Source: Halolactibacillus sp051746745
GTDB lineage: Bacteria > Bacillota > Bacilli > Bacillales > Amphibacillaceae
Length of the DNA stretch: 64,000 nt
NCBI GenBank assembly: GCA_051746745.1
Contig: JBNJFJ010000002.1
Location: forward strand, 5,441-69,440
Reading direction: 5' to 3'
Positions within the stretch are counted from its first letter, which is position 1, and every line of letters starts with the position of its first letter. Shown in pieces: positions 36,871 to 44,319 of the stretch. Made by a program: the position numbers and the translations under genes. The notes under the pieces were generated by a model. The model was not told the origin of the DNA and searched no databases. It saw nothing but the letters and a program-made list of their open reading frames with translations.

Positions 36871-38481
36871 CTAATCCTCAGAAATCCAGCTGCGGAGTAA
36901 TTTCGCAAAGTCATCCGGTTTCTCTGTTGCCATTTTCTCTAATTGTTTTCGTTTAATTGAGCTTTCCGTATCTTCCGGCTCTTCAATTCCTGGTATTTCT
37001 GTTGTTCTATCTTCTTCAGACATATACATGTCTTCTTCAGTGACAGTTGATTGTTTAGGTTTTCTGACAAGTAAGATGACAATAACTGCAATAAGCGCTA
37101 ATAATACGACACCAATCGCCACATAAGCCCAGATTGGCAAGTTAAAGCCTCCCTCTTCAGATTCTCGTGAAATGCCGTTAAATGTTTGGAAAACAATTGA
37201 GGTTTTCTCAGTAGGATTTATATCCGTAATATTTCCGTCAATCGATGTCGTAATAATAGAATCGAGGATAGATTGAACACTTGCTTGTACCTGTTGTTGT
37301 TCTTCCGGTGTTAATAATTCAAGATTACCATCTTCATCCGTTGTTGATTTTGTGTTATCGACAGCAACTTGAATCCCTAAATCTCTTAATCGATAAGGAC
37401 TTTCACTTATTTCACGTTGAATTCGGTTAAATTCATAATTGATTGTATCTTGTTCTAACTCATATTCGCCTATGCCGTTATCATCTCCGACTGGGTAGTT
37501 ATTGACATCCTCTTCACCGGCACCAGCCGCTGCCTCATCAAGGGCACCTTGTCCCTCATAAGACTCCCGGATTGTCTCTAAGCTTACAGGAATCCCTTCC
37601 ATTGCCTCTTCATCGACCGGTTCTACCAGTTGTTCCACGCGATTTTCTTGCGTGAAGTCTAAGTCAGCCGTGACGGTTGCGATAACTTTTTCTGGACCAA
37701 TCATCACAGATAGCATTTGTTGCACACGTTGCTGTAAGTCACGTTCAATTTCTTTTTTAATTGATTGTTGTTGAGCAAAAACATCTGATGTTGAATTAAT
37801 ATTTTCATTATCTAAATTATAATAGTTAAAGTATTGGTCCATAATGACGATATTATCAGTAGTAAGATTCGGAACAGCTTTTTCGACGAGGTGATAAAGC
37901 GCCCGTACTTGTTCGTTATTAAATTGATGCCCCGGCTCAAGGGTTAAATTAATAGCAACAGATGTTGAATCTGTCTGTTCCGTAATAAATACGGATTCTT
38001 CTGGTAAATTTATCATGACGTTCGCTTGATCAATGCCTGAAAAACCTGATAATAAGTTACCTAATTCAGATTGCATCGCATCTAGTTTAATCATACCAAA
38101 TTCATTATCAGTCACACCCCAAGACGTGTTCGCACTAAAGAACCCATAGTCAATTTGACCAGAGTCTGGAATACCTTGGGCCGCAAGTTCTACTAACAAG
38201 CCTTCTGCTTGTCCTTCTGGCACATAAATAGTGGTCCCACCATTACGGACTTCGTGTTCGATCCCACGCGTGTCTAATTCGACCTTCACTTGACCTGCTT
38301 CTTCTGCCGATAAGCCTGAGTAGAGCTGTACCATCGGGGTACGTGAAAAGAAGATGGTTCCACCAATAACGATGATCAAAAACAAGATGACTGATGATAT
38401 CATCAATCCCTTTTGTTTAGTTGAACGTTGACGCCAGAAGTTTTCGATTGTGTCTTTAAGTTGTTGTAATTTCTCTTTCAT
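36871..38481 (-). CDS. fliF: MS-ring protein FliF
   Basis: Forms the membrane MS-ring on which motor and export gate assemble. 536 residues, identical to the Bacillus length. Two membrane helices (about 20-40 and 440-465) enclose the ring-building domains; the YscJ-like segment contains VMINLPEESVF. The C-terminal FliG-binding tail is acidic and ends LLRSWISED. The ATG at 38481 follows GGAGG. Confidence 0.97.
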   Translation of the reverse strand: MKEKLQQLKDTIENFWRQRSTKQKGLMISSVILFLIIVIGGTIFFSRTPMVQLYSGLSAEEAGQVKVELDTRGIEHEVRNGGTTIYVPEGQAEGLLVELAAQGIPDSGQIDYGFFSANTSWGVTDNEFGMIKLDAMQSELGNLLSGFSGIDQANVMINLPEESVFITEQTDSTSVAINLTLEPGHQFNNEQVRALYHLVEKAVPNLTTDNIVIMDQYFNYYNLDNENINSTSDVFAQQQSIKKEIERDLQQRVQQMLSVMIGPEKVIATVTADLDFTQENRVEQLVEPVDEEAMEGIPVSLETIRESYEGQGALDEAAAGAGEEDVNNYPVGDDNGIGEYELEQDTINYEFNRIQREISESPYRLRDLGIQVAVDNTKSTTDEDGNLELLTPEEQQQVQASVQSILDSIITTSIDGNITDINPTEKTSIVFQTFNGISRESEEGGFNLPIWAYVAIGVVLLALIAVIVILLVRKPKQSTVTEEDMYMSEEDRTTEIPGIEEPEDTESSIKRKQLEKMATEKPDDFAKLLRSWISED

Positions 38482-38516
38482 TCTGCGCCTCCATACCAAT
38501 AAAAATCACTTATAAA

Positions 38517-38819
38517 TTATAATTGCATTCGCATCATTTCATTATAAGCGGTAATAGCTTTACTCTGAACCTCAACAGCTAAATTCAGTCCGACTGAAGC
38601 TTTTTGAGCTGTGATCATGACATCATGAAGATCATCGATTTCACCATTCACAAGTTGTTCTGTTTTCGCTTGTGAATCGAGTTGTAATTGATTCACATCA
38701 TTTAACGCGTCTGTCAGCATGTTTTTGAATGTTGCACTATTTGCTTTTGGTTCAGTTGTTGCTTGTGGTTTTATTGTAGGAGACGTTATAGGTTGAATGA
38801 AGTTTGTTTGGATTGTCAT
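38517..38819 (-). CDS. fliE: Flagellar hook-basal body protein FliE
   Basis: Adaptor joining the MS-ring to the rod. 100 residues; the C-terminal half holds the conserved helix (DDLHDVMITAQKASVGLNLA, then VEVQSKAITAYNEMMRMQL). AAGGAGG precedes the ATG. Lies between flgC and fliF. Confidence 0.95.
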   Translation of the reverse strand: MTIQTNFIQPITSPTIKPQATTEPKANSATFKNMLTDALNDVNQLQLDSQAKTEQLVNGEIDDLHDVMITAQKASVGLNLAVEVQSKAITAYNEMMRMQL

Positions 38820-38834
38820 AGTTTACCTCCTTAA

Positions 38835-39290
38835 TTACTTACCTATTTCTAATGCTTTCATTAACATCCCTTTTGTCGCATTAAGCGCCGTCACGTTTGC
38901 TTCGTATGATCGCGTCGCGCTCATTAAGTCTACCATTTCTTGTAACGGATCGACATTGGGCATTTGTACATAACCAGCTTCATCAGCATCTGGATGATTC
39001 GGATTATAAACCGTCACAAACGGTGCATCATCTTCGGTGATGCTTGAGACTTTCACACCACTCACACTTTTATTCTCATCACCTTTGATCTTTGAAAATT
39101 GATCTCTAAAGCTTGGTGAATCACTTTGGAAGTTGACGATCTTTCGTCGATACGGTTCAAACTCACCATCTTCGTTTATACGCGCTCTCGTTGAATCGGC
39201 ATTGGCAATATTCGCAGAGACCGTATCCATTCTGAGTCTTTGCGCGGTAAGTGCTGAACTACTTATATTCATTCCATTAAAGACAGACAC
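38835..39290 (-). CDS. flgC: Flagellar basal-body rod protein FlgC
   Basis: Proximal rod subunit. 151 residues with the N-terminal rod motif (SSALTAQRLRMDTVSANIAN) and C-terminal helix (MVDLMSATRSYEANVTALNA). Starts two bases after the flgB stop. Confidence 0.97.
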   Translation of the reverse strand: MSVFNGMNISSSALTAQRLRMDTVSANIANADSTRARINEDGEFEPYRRKIVNFQSDSPSFRDQFSKIKGDENKSVSGVKVSSITEDDAPFVTVYNPNHPDADEAGYVQMPNVDPLQEMVDLMSATRSYEANVTALNATKGMLMKALEIGK

Positions 39291-39292
39291 AA

Positions 39293-39685
39293 TTAACTTC
39301 CTCCTCTAATGACTGACTGCAAACTATTAAACTGCCCGTTCATTCGATCAATCATTGCATTATAATAAATCTGATTTGTCGCTAGATTCGACATTTCTTT
39401 GTCGATATCGACATTATTCCCATTATGGTTATAAGATGTCCCTTTGTTTGTTGTTACATTGAACTGATTGTTTCCTTCACCAAAGTTAAAGTGTTTTTCG
39501 TGTGTTCTTTTTGCCTCAGTGTTTGATTTTAATTCATTGTCTAAGATTGATTTAAATTCGACTTCTCTTGCCTTGTAATTCGCCGTATCCACATTGGCGA
39601 TATTGTTAGCGATTGTTTTGTTGTTGAGTGCCGCATAATCTAAACCGTGTTGCAGCGAATCAAATGTACGACTAAAAAATGTCAT
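39293..39685 (-). CDS. flgB: Flagellar basal-body rod protein FlgB
   Basis: Proximal rod subunit and first gene of the fla/che operon. 130 residues with the rod motif (LNNKTIANNIANVDTANYKA) and a helical C-terminus (NQIYYNAMIDRMNGQFNSLQ). AAGGAGAGG precedes the ATG at nine bases. A sigma-A promoter lies 46 bases upstream, so the operon begins here. Confidence 0.97.
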   Translation of the reverse strand: MTFFSRTFDSLQHGLDYAALNNKTIANNIANVDTANYKAREVEFKSILDNELKSNTEAKRTHEKHFNFGEGNNQFNVTTNKGTSYNHNGNNVDIDKEMSNLATNQIYYNAMIDRMNGQFNSLQSVIRGGS

Positions 39686-39730
39686 TCTAGTCCTCTCCTT
39701 ATGCGTACTTTTAGATGATAACCTCTTGTC

Positions 39731-39759
39731 ATTGTAGATGAAAACATTGGAATTGTCTA
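39731..39759 (-). promoter_or_regulatory. Sigma-A promoter of the fla/che operon
   Basis: TAGACA, exactly 17 bases, TACAAT on the minus strand; both boxes match the consensus at five of six positions. The expected start gives a leader of about 40 bases to flgB. In Bacillus the same position carries Pfla/che plus a sigma-D promoter; I could not find a good sigma-D site (TAAA-N15-GCCGATAA). Confidence 0.75.
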
Positions 39760-40006
39760 TGTTTGATAACGTTTTCTATATATAATATGAAAGCTCATTT
39801 TTACCTAGCTAAGTATCGGGATTTAAGTCAATAGAACCATTGATTTTTCACTTTTTTCTCATCGTATCTTAATCTACATCTCATCACTATTTAACTTCCC
39901 ATTATAAGGAATTATATTTGTTTTTTTTTGGATTATTTTATCTGTTTTTCTCGTTTTTATTCCTTTAAATTGAAACGGCGTTTACACAACCTTAATACAT
40001 AGGTCT

Positions 40007-40015
40007 ATTATATCA
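40007..40015 (-). promoter_or_regulatory. Possible distal extended -10 promoter for fla/che
   Basis: TGATATAAT, a full consensus -10 with the upstream TG of extended promoters. There is no good -35 box at 16-18 bases. Transcripts from here would carry about 310 bases of untranslated leader before flgB. Low confidence because the region is very AT-rich. Confidence 0.3.
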
Positions 40016-40275
40016 TTTTTATTTAACCTACGCATTATATTTCTTCTAGCAACCAATATTAACGAATATAAGTTAAATAAAGGATGAATTTTTTACTTTT
40101 TATACCGGTGATGCTTATATTTGCTACACATTCACCCGTGGGTGAGTTCAACCTCCTATATCTTTAGACGGAAAAGTTGTATACAAGATTCATTCATCTT
40201 TTCGTTCTAGTCAAGACTTCACGTCACAATAAATAACGATGCCATTATTCATGATGTTTTTTTCAATAAACAAAC

Positions 40276-40314
40276 AGAAGCCCCGGTTGATAGATTATAT
40301 CAACTAGGGCTTCT
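40276..40314 (-). terminator. Intrinsic terminator after codY
   Basis: AGAAGCCC and GTTGATA arms pair with TATCAAC and GGGCTTCT around a short loop, with a two-base internal mismatch. It is followed on the minus strand by a T-rich tail (TGTTTGTTTATTG). It ends the xerC-hslV-hslU-codY message 24 bases after the codY stop. Confidence 0.85.
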
Positions 40315-40337
40315 TTAACATTATACTGGGTCTATAA

Positions 40338-41123
40338 TTAATTTTGTGACGATTTTAATTTGTGTAGTTCAACTAAAAACTTGTCATTTAAGACTTTAAT
40401 ATATGTCCCCTTCATTCCAAGAGAACGTGATTCAATGACACCAGCTGATTCTAACTTGCGCAGCGCATTGACAATGACTGAACGGGTAATACCGACACGA
40501 TCGGCAATTTTACTTGCGACAAGTAAACCTTCTTTTCCATCAAGTTCTGCAAAGATATGTTCAATCGCTTCTAACTCACTGTATGACAATGAACTGATTG
40601 CCATTTGAACAACCGCTTTTGATCGTGCTTCTTGTTCAATCTCTTCTGATTTTTCATGTAAGATTTCCATACCAACAACGGTCGCACCATATTCTGCTAA
40701 CAGTAAATCATCATTATTAAAATCAGTGTTTAGGCGACTTAAGATTAATGTACCTAAACGATCGCCCCCACCAATAATCGGTACAATCGTTGTTAAGCCA
40801 TCTTTAAATAAATCTTTATTTTCAACTGGGAAAGCTGTATAAGGGCTATCAATATCAATGTTTGATGTCGTTTCTTTAATGTTAAATAAACTTTCCGTAT
40901 ATTCTGCCGGGAATTGACGCTCTTCTAACATCGCCTTCATTCGTGGATTTTCAATTTGTTGATTGATTGAGAAACCGAGTAATTTACCTTTACGACTGAC
41001 CACAAAAATATTAGCACTCATAATTTCTTGAAGCGTTGAAGCCACATCATTAAAGTTCACCGACTTACCCGTTGTTCCTTGTAAAATTGAATTAATTTTT
41101 CGCGCGCGTTGTAATAATTCCAT
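40338..41123 (-). CDS. codY: Global transcription regulator CodY
   Basis: GTP- and branched-chain-amino-acid-sensing repressor of nutrient-limitation genes, including motility genes in Bacillus. 261 residues. An N-terminal GAF domain (LLQRARKINSILQGTTGKSV onward) is followed by the C-terminal winged helix with recognition region RVGITRSVIVNALRKLESAG. It is the last gene of its operon, 15 bases after hslU, and lies next to the fla/che control region. Confidence 0.98.
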   Translation of the reverse strand: MELLQRARKINSILQGTTGKSVNFNDVASTLQEIMSANIFVVSRKGKLLGFSINQQIENPRMKAMLEERQFPAEYTESLFNIKETTSNIDIDSPYTAFPVENKDLFKDGLTTIVPIIGGGDRLGTLILSRLNTDFNNDDLLLAEYGATVVGMEILHEKSEEIEQEARSKAVVQMAISSLSYSELEAIEHIFAELDGKEGLLVASKIADRVGITRSVIVNALRKLESAGVIESRSLGMKGTYIKVLNDKFLVELHKLKSSQN

Positions 41124-41138
41124 TGTAAACCTCCATTA

Positions 41139-42515
41139 TTATAAAATATATTGACTTAAGTCTTTATCTCGTGCTATTTTTTCTAATTTATCATCGACAT
41201 ACTGTGGAGTGATTTCAATTTCCACCATAGCCATTGCATCTGCCTCAAATGAGAGATCTTCCAACAACTTCTCTAATATCGTATGCAGACGACGCGCACC
41301 GATATTATCCGTTTCTTGATTCACATGAAAGGCCACTTCAGCAATCCGTTTAATCGCCTCATCAGAAAATGTCACGGTAACTTCTTCTGTTTTTAATAAC
41401 GCCTGGTACTGCTTGAGTAATGCATTTGAAGGTTCTGTTAAAATCTTAACAAAATCATCGACAGTCAGTTTCTCAAGTTCCACTCGCACCGGGAAACGCC
41501 CCTGCAACTCAGGAATGAGATCAGACGGCTTCGACATATGAAAAGCACCAGCAGCAATAAACAGTATGTGATCGGTCTTTACCGGTCCATACTTCGTTAT
41601 GACCGTAGACCCTTCAATAATCGGTAAAATATCACGCTGGACCCCTTCGCGTGATATATTGGCATCGCGTGAAGATTGACCCGCCACTTTATCAATCTCA
41701 TCTATAAAGACAATGCCGGCGTTCTCTACCCGCTCACATGCTGTTTGATACACATCATCTAAATCGATGAGTTTTAAAGCTTCTTCTTGTTTTAACACAT
41801 CACGTGCTTCTTTAACTGATAGTTTGCGTTTTTTTATTTTTTTCGGCATCATGTTTGATAACATATCTTGCATTTGTTCCATCCCTTGATTGTTTCCTGT
41901 ATCAAACATACCCGGTTGTTGTTCCTCCATTTCAATCGTCACAAGTTGATCTTCTAATTCACCTAAAGCTAATTGACGTTTTACTTGATCGCGTTTTTGC
42001 AACTTATCTTCTGTTGGTTCATCATCTGCTTCTGTTTCAGACGGTTGATTAAAGAACATTTCAAAGGGATTTTTAATCGCATGTTGTCCTTTTTTCCCGG
42101 TCGGCGCTAAGTAATCTAGTAAACGCTCATTCGCAAGTGCTTCTGCCTCGTCTTGAACGAGCAAGGTCCGCTCATCTTTTTCTAAACGAATAGCTGATTC
42201 CACTAAATCGCGAATCATTGATTCAACATCACGACCAACATAACCGACTTCGGTAAACTTTGTCGCTTCTACTTTAATGAACGGCGCACCGACAAGCTTC
42301 GCTAAACGTCTGGCGATTTCTGTTTTACCAACACCTGTTGGCCCCATCATCAAAATATTTTTCGGCGCCACCTCATCAATTAAGTCTGAAGTGAGTTGCA
42401 TGCGGCGATACCGATTTCTAAGGGCAATCGCAACAGAACGTTTGGCTTGATTTTGGCCAATAATATAGTGATCAAGCTCACTCACAATTTCTTTCGGGGT
42501 GTATTCTTTTTTCAT
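41139..42515 (-). CDS. hslU: HslUV (ClpYQ) protease ATPase subunit
   Basis: AAA+ unfoldase that feeds substrates to HslV. 458 residues. Walker A GPTGVGKT (about 58-65), the GYVGRD pore motif and Walker B IVFIDEIDKVA are present. The intermediate domain, which is charged and Gln/Glu-rich (about 140-225), carries a GMFDTGNNQGMEQMQDML segment. The C-terminal tail ends SQYIL, close to the family consensus that docks in HslV. Confidence 0.97.
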   Translation of the reverse strand: MKKEYTPKEIVSELDHYIIGQNQAKRSVAIALRNRYRRMQLTSDLIDEVAPKNILMMGPTGVGKTEIARRLAKLVGAPFIKVEATKFTEVGYVGRDVESMIRDLVESAIRLEKDERTLLVQDEAEALANERLLDYLAPTGKKGQHAIKNPFEMFFNQPSETEADDEPTEDKLQKRDQVKRQLALGELEDQLVTIEMEEQQPGMFDTGNNQGMEQMQDMLSNMMPKKIKKRKLSVKEARDVLKQEEALKLIDLDDVYQTACERVENAGIVFIDEIDKVAGQSSRDANISREGVQRDILPIIEGSTVITKYGPVKTDHILFIAAGAFHMSKPSDLIPELQGRFPVRVELEKLTVDDFVKILTEPSNALLKQYQALLKTEEVTVTFSDEAIKRIAEVAFHVNQETDNIGARRLHTILEKLLEDLSFEADAMAMVEIEITPQYVDDKLEKIARDKDLSQYIL

Positions 42516-42530
42516 TCTGTCACCTCTTTA

Positions 42531-43076
42531 TTACACTAATTCTTCAATGACGATTTGATCATTTGTATAAACACAAATCTCTCCAGCAATCGTTAAGGCA
42601 TGTTGAGCAATTTCTTTTGCCGTTAAATCTTTCGCATACCTCTTCAAACTCCGCCCGCTGGCAAGGGCATAGTTGCCACCAGATCCAATAGCTAATATGT
42701 CATCATCTGGTTCAATGACTTCACCTGTACCCGATACAAGTAACATCGTTTCTTTATTCATCACAATTAACATCGCTTCTAACTGTCTAAGTGCCTTATC
42801 ACTTCGCCACTCTTTTGCTAATTCAACAGCGGCACGTGTTAAGTTACCGTTGAACTTTTCTAAATAAGCTTCGAATTTTTCGAATAACGTAAACGCATCA
42901 GCCACAGACCCCGCAAATCCTGCGAGCACTTTCCCATTAAACAAACGCCTTACTTTCTTTGCCTTATGTTTCATGACAACAGCATTGCCCATTGTCACTT
43001 GACCATCACCACTCATTGCACATTGCCCGTTATGACGGACAGCAAATATCGTGGTCGCATGAAACTCTACTGGCAT
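42531..43076 (-). CDS. hslV: HslUV (ClpYQ) protease catalytic subunit
   Basis: Proteasome-like peptidase, 181 residues. N-terminal sequence is MPVEFHATTIFAVRHNG. The Bacillus homologue uses an N-terminal Ser (MSSFHATT...); here residue 2 is Pro, so the usual Ser is missing. If active by the classical route, Thr8 (after removal of seven residues) would be the nucleophile, as in proteins with a longer propeptide. Conserved SGDGQVT and the GSGGNYALA segment are present. The ATG has a good TGAGGTG ribosome-binding site, so the start is sound. Confidence 0.95.
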   Translation of the reverse strand: MPVEFHATTIFAVRHNGQCAMSGDGQVTMGNAVVMKHKAKKVRRLFNGKVLAGFAGSVADAFTLFEKFEAYLEKFNGNLTRAAVELAKEWRSDKALRQLEAMLIVMNKETMLLVSGTGEVIEPDDDILAIGSGGNYALASGRSLKRYAKDLTAKEIAQHALTIAGEICVYTNDQIVIEELV

Positions 43077-43089
43077 GTTTTCACCTCAT

Positions 43090-43995
43090 TTACTTCTTCT
43101 TCGCCCGCGGATGACTATGATCATAGACATCTTTTAACCGATCTTTCGTCACATGCGTATACAGCTGTGTAGAAGAAAGATGGGCATGTCCCAACAATTC
43201 CTGTACACTCCGTAAATCTGCACCTTCGTTTAATAAATGTGTCGCAAATGTATGGCGCAACATATGAGGATGCACATGCACCGTTAACGCGGCTTTTTCT
43301 GTTAATTTATTAAGTATCAATCGCATCCCTCTTGCCGTCAGCGATTTCCCCCTCGCATTTAAAAAAAGTGCTTCTGTGTCATTGTTTTGTAGTAATGTTT
43401 GTCTACCTTCATTAATATATCGCGTCAATGCTACCTCGGCGTAGGAACCAATAGGAATGTAACGTTCCTTATTTCCTTTCCCTAATACTTTGACGATATT
43501 AAGGGATAAATCTAGATCCTTAAGACTTAAACCTTGGCACTCGGCCACACGCATGCCTGTTGCATACAATACTTCTAATAAGGCTTGGTCTCTCTGACCT
43601 AAAGGATCCTGTAAATCACTTACATCGAATAACTTGGATAGCTCTTCTTGATATAAAAAATCCGGCAATTTTTTATCTTGCTTCGGTAATCGGGTGCCGA
43701 TGAAAGGGTTATCCGACACATACTGTTCTCTTTCCATGAATTTGAAAAACGTTCTGAGCGCCGATAACTTTCTTGAAACCGTCCGACGCGACAGTGATTG
43801 TTCATATAAATCCATTAAAAAAAGACGTACACATGCGTCATCCACTTCATTCATCTCATTGATTTGTTCCTTCTCTATAAACAAGAAGAATTGATCAATG
43901 TCATGTAAGTATTCCTTTATCGTATAATCAGAGGCATTTTTCTCAATCTGCAAATACATTTTAAATTGATTTTTATACATTGAAAATGCTTGCAT
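43090..43995 (-). CDS. xerC: Tyrosine recombinase XerC (CodV)
   Basis: Resolves chromosome dimers at dif with XerD. 301 residues: an N-terminal SAM-like DNA-binding domain and a C-terminal catalytic domain with Arg in TGMRVAE, HPHMLRHTFATHLL, LLGHAHLSSTQLY (nucleophile Tyr). First gene of the xerC-hslV-hslU-codY operon. The ATG at 43995 follows AGGAGG at nine bases; a 21-base upstream extension is not favoured. Confidence 0.95.
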   Translation of the reverse strand: MQAFSMYKNQFKMYLQIEKNASDYTIKEYLHDIDQFFLFIEKEQINEMNEVDDACVRLFLMDLYEQSLSRRTVSRKLSALRTFFKFMEREQYVSDNPFIGTRLPKQDKKLPDFLYQEELSKLFDVSDLQDPLGQRDQALLEVLYATGMRVAECQGLSLKDLDLSLNIVKVLGKGNKERYIPIGSYAEVALTRYINEGRQTLLQNNDTEALFLNARGKSLTARGMRLILNKLTEKAALTVHVHPHMLRHTFATHLLNEGADLRSVQELLGHAHLSSTQLYTHVTKDRLKDVYDHSHPRAKKK

Positions 43996-44034
43996 GAAAT
44001 AAATCCTCCTAGTCAACCGATTAAATCAAACGTA

Positions 44035-44127
44035 TCATATTCTCTCGCTTTTAGCAACTAATTTACCGAATTGCTTTAACAATCTGAATCGTCTAACATT
44101 TTTGCGTTCGATATTTAAACCAATCAT
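44035..44127 (-). CDS. Possible 30-residue leader peptide before xerC
   Basis: A 30-codon frame from ATG to TGA inside the transcribed xerC leader. The product starts MIGLNIERKNVRRFRLLKQF and is strongly basic (nine Arg/Lys). The preceding AGAAGCGGA is only a weak ribosome-binding site. I know no homologue. A frame of this size is not improbable in such a leader, so this is a hypothesis only. Confidence 0.22.
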   Translation of the reverse strand: MIGLNIERKNVRRFRLLKQFGKLVAKSERI

Positions 44128-44170
44128 GTTCCGCTTCTACATGTCAAGTATATTTACTTACCAACGGATA

Positions 44171-44199
44171 ATTATATAGTTGTTTAATTTAATTGTCAA
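44171..44199 (-). promoter_or_regulatory. Perfect consensus sigma-A promoter for xerC-hslV-hslU-codY
   Basis: TTGACA, a 17-base A/T-rich spacer, TATAAT on the minus strand: all twelve box bases match. The transcript would have a leader of about 170 bases before xerC. Such an ideal promoter usually needs repression or a long leader to limit output. Confidence 0.88.
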
Positions 44200-44201
44200 T
44201 G

Positions 44202-44216
44202 AATTTTCAAACAAAT
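44202..44216. promoter_or_regulatory. CodY-like box upstream of the xerC-codY promoter
   Basis: The 15 bases match the CodY consensus AATTTTCWGAAAATT at 12 positions, with a perfect AATTTTC half. It lies two bases upstream of the -35 box. Matches with three mismatches occur in known CodY targets but also by chance in AT-rich DNA. Confidence 0.4.
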
Positions 44217-44249
44217 CCACCAATTGTAACGATTGCGATTTTACTGACG

Positions 44250-44276
44250 ACACATATGTGTTATTTTTCACATGTG
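44250..44276. repeat. Two adjacent short palindromes upstream of the xerC promoter
   Basis: ACACATATGTGT (44250-44261) and CACATGTG (44269-44276) are each self-complementary and can also pair with each other. They lie between the topA terminator and the xerC promoter, where they could be an operator pair or a second hairpin in the topA 3' tail. Confidence 0.4.
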
Positions 44277-44283
44277 TAATGTA

Positions 44284-44313
44284 AAAGAGTACGCCTTAAT
44301 AGGCGTACCCTTT
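44284..44313 (-). terminator. Intrinsic terminator after topA
   Basis: Stem AAAGGGTACGCC with its complement (one mismatch) and a short loop, six bases after the topA stop, followed on the minus strand by TTACATTACA. The U-rich run is inside the stem end, so the call rests on the strong stem and position. Confidence 0.7.
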
Positions 44314-44319
44314 AATCAA

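Larger units (their letters stand above)
39686..40275. other. 590-base non-coding region between codY terminator and flgB
   Basis: No reading frame of convincing size on either strand. It is AT-rich with A/T tracts (for example nine Ts near 39920) and contains the flgB promoter, a possible distal promoter at 40007, an orphan AGGAGG at 40151-40156 with no good start codon after it, and a small inverted repeat (TCACCC...GGGTGA) around 40131-40146. The size fits a regulator-binding control region for the motility operon; no individual site can be assigned. Confidence 0.6.
43996..44319. other. 324-base gap between topA and xerC
   Basis: In Bacillus this position carries trmFO; here no such gene is present. 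The gap holds the topA terminator, two short palindromes, a CodY-like box, a consensus promoter and a possible 30-codon leader ORF. Each is listed separately. Confidence 0.8.

Noticed and set aside
40120..40160. Small gene after the AGGAGG at 40151-40156
   Set aside because: The nearest ATG is about 20 bases away and gives only 12 codons; the adjacent TTG is too close to the AGGAGG.
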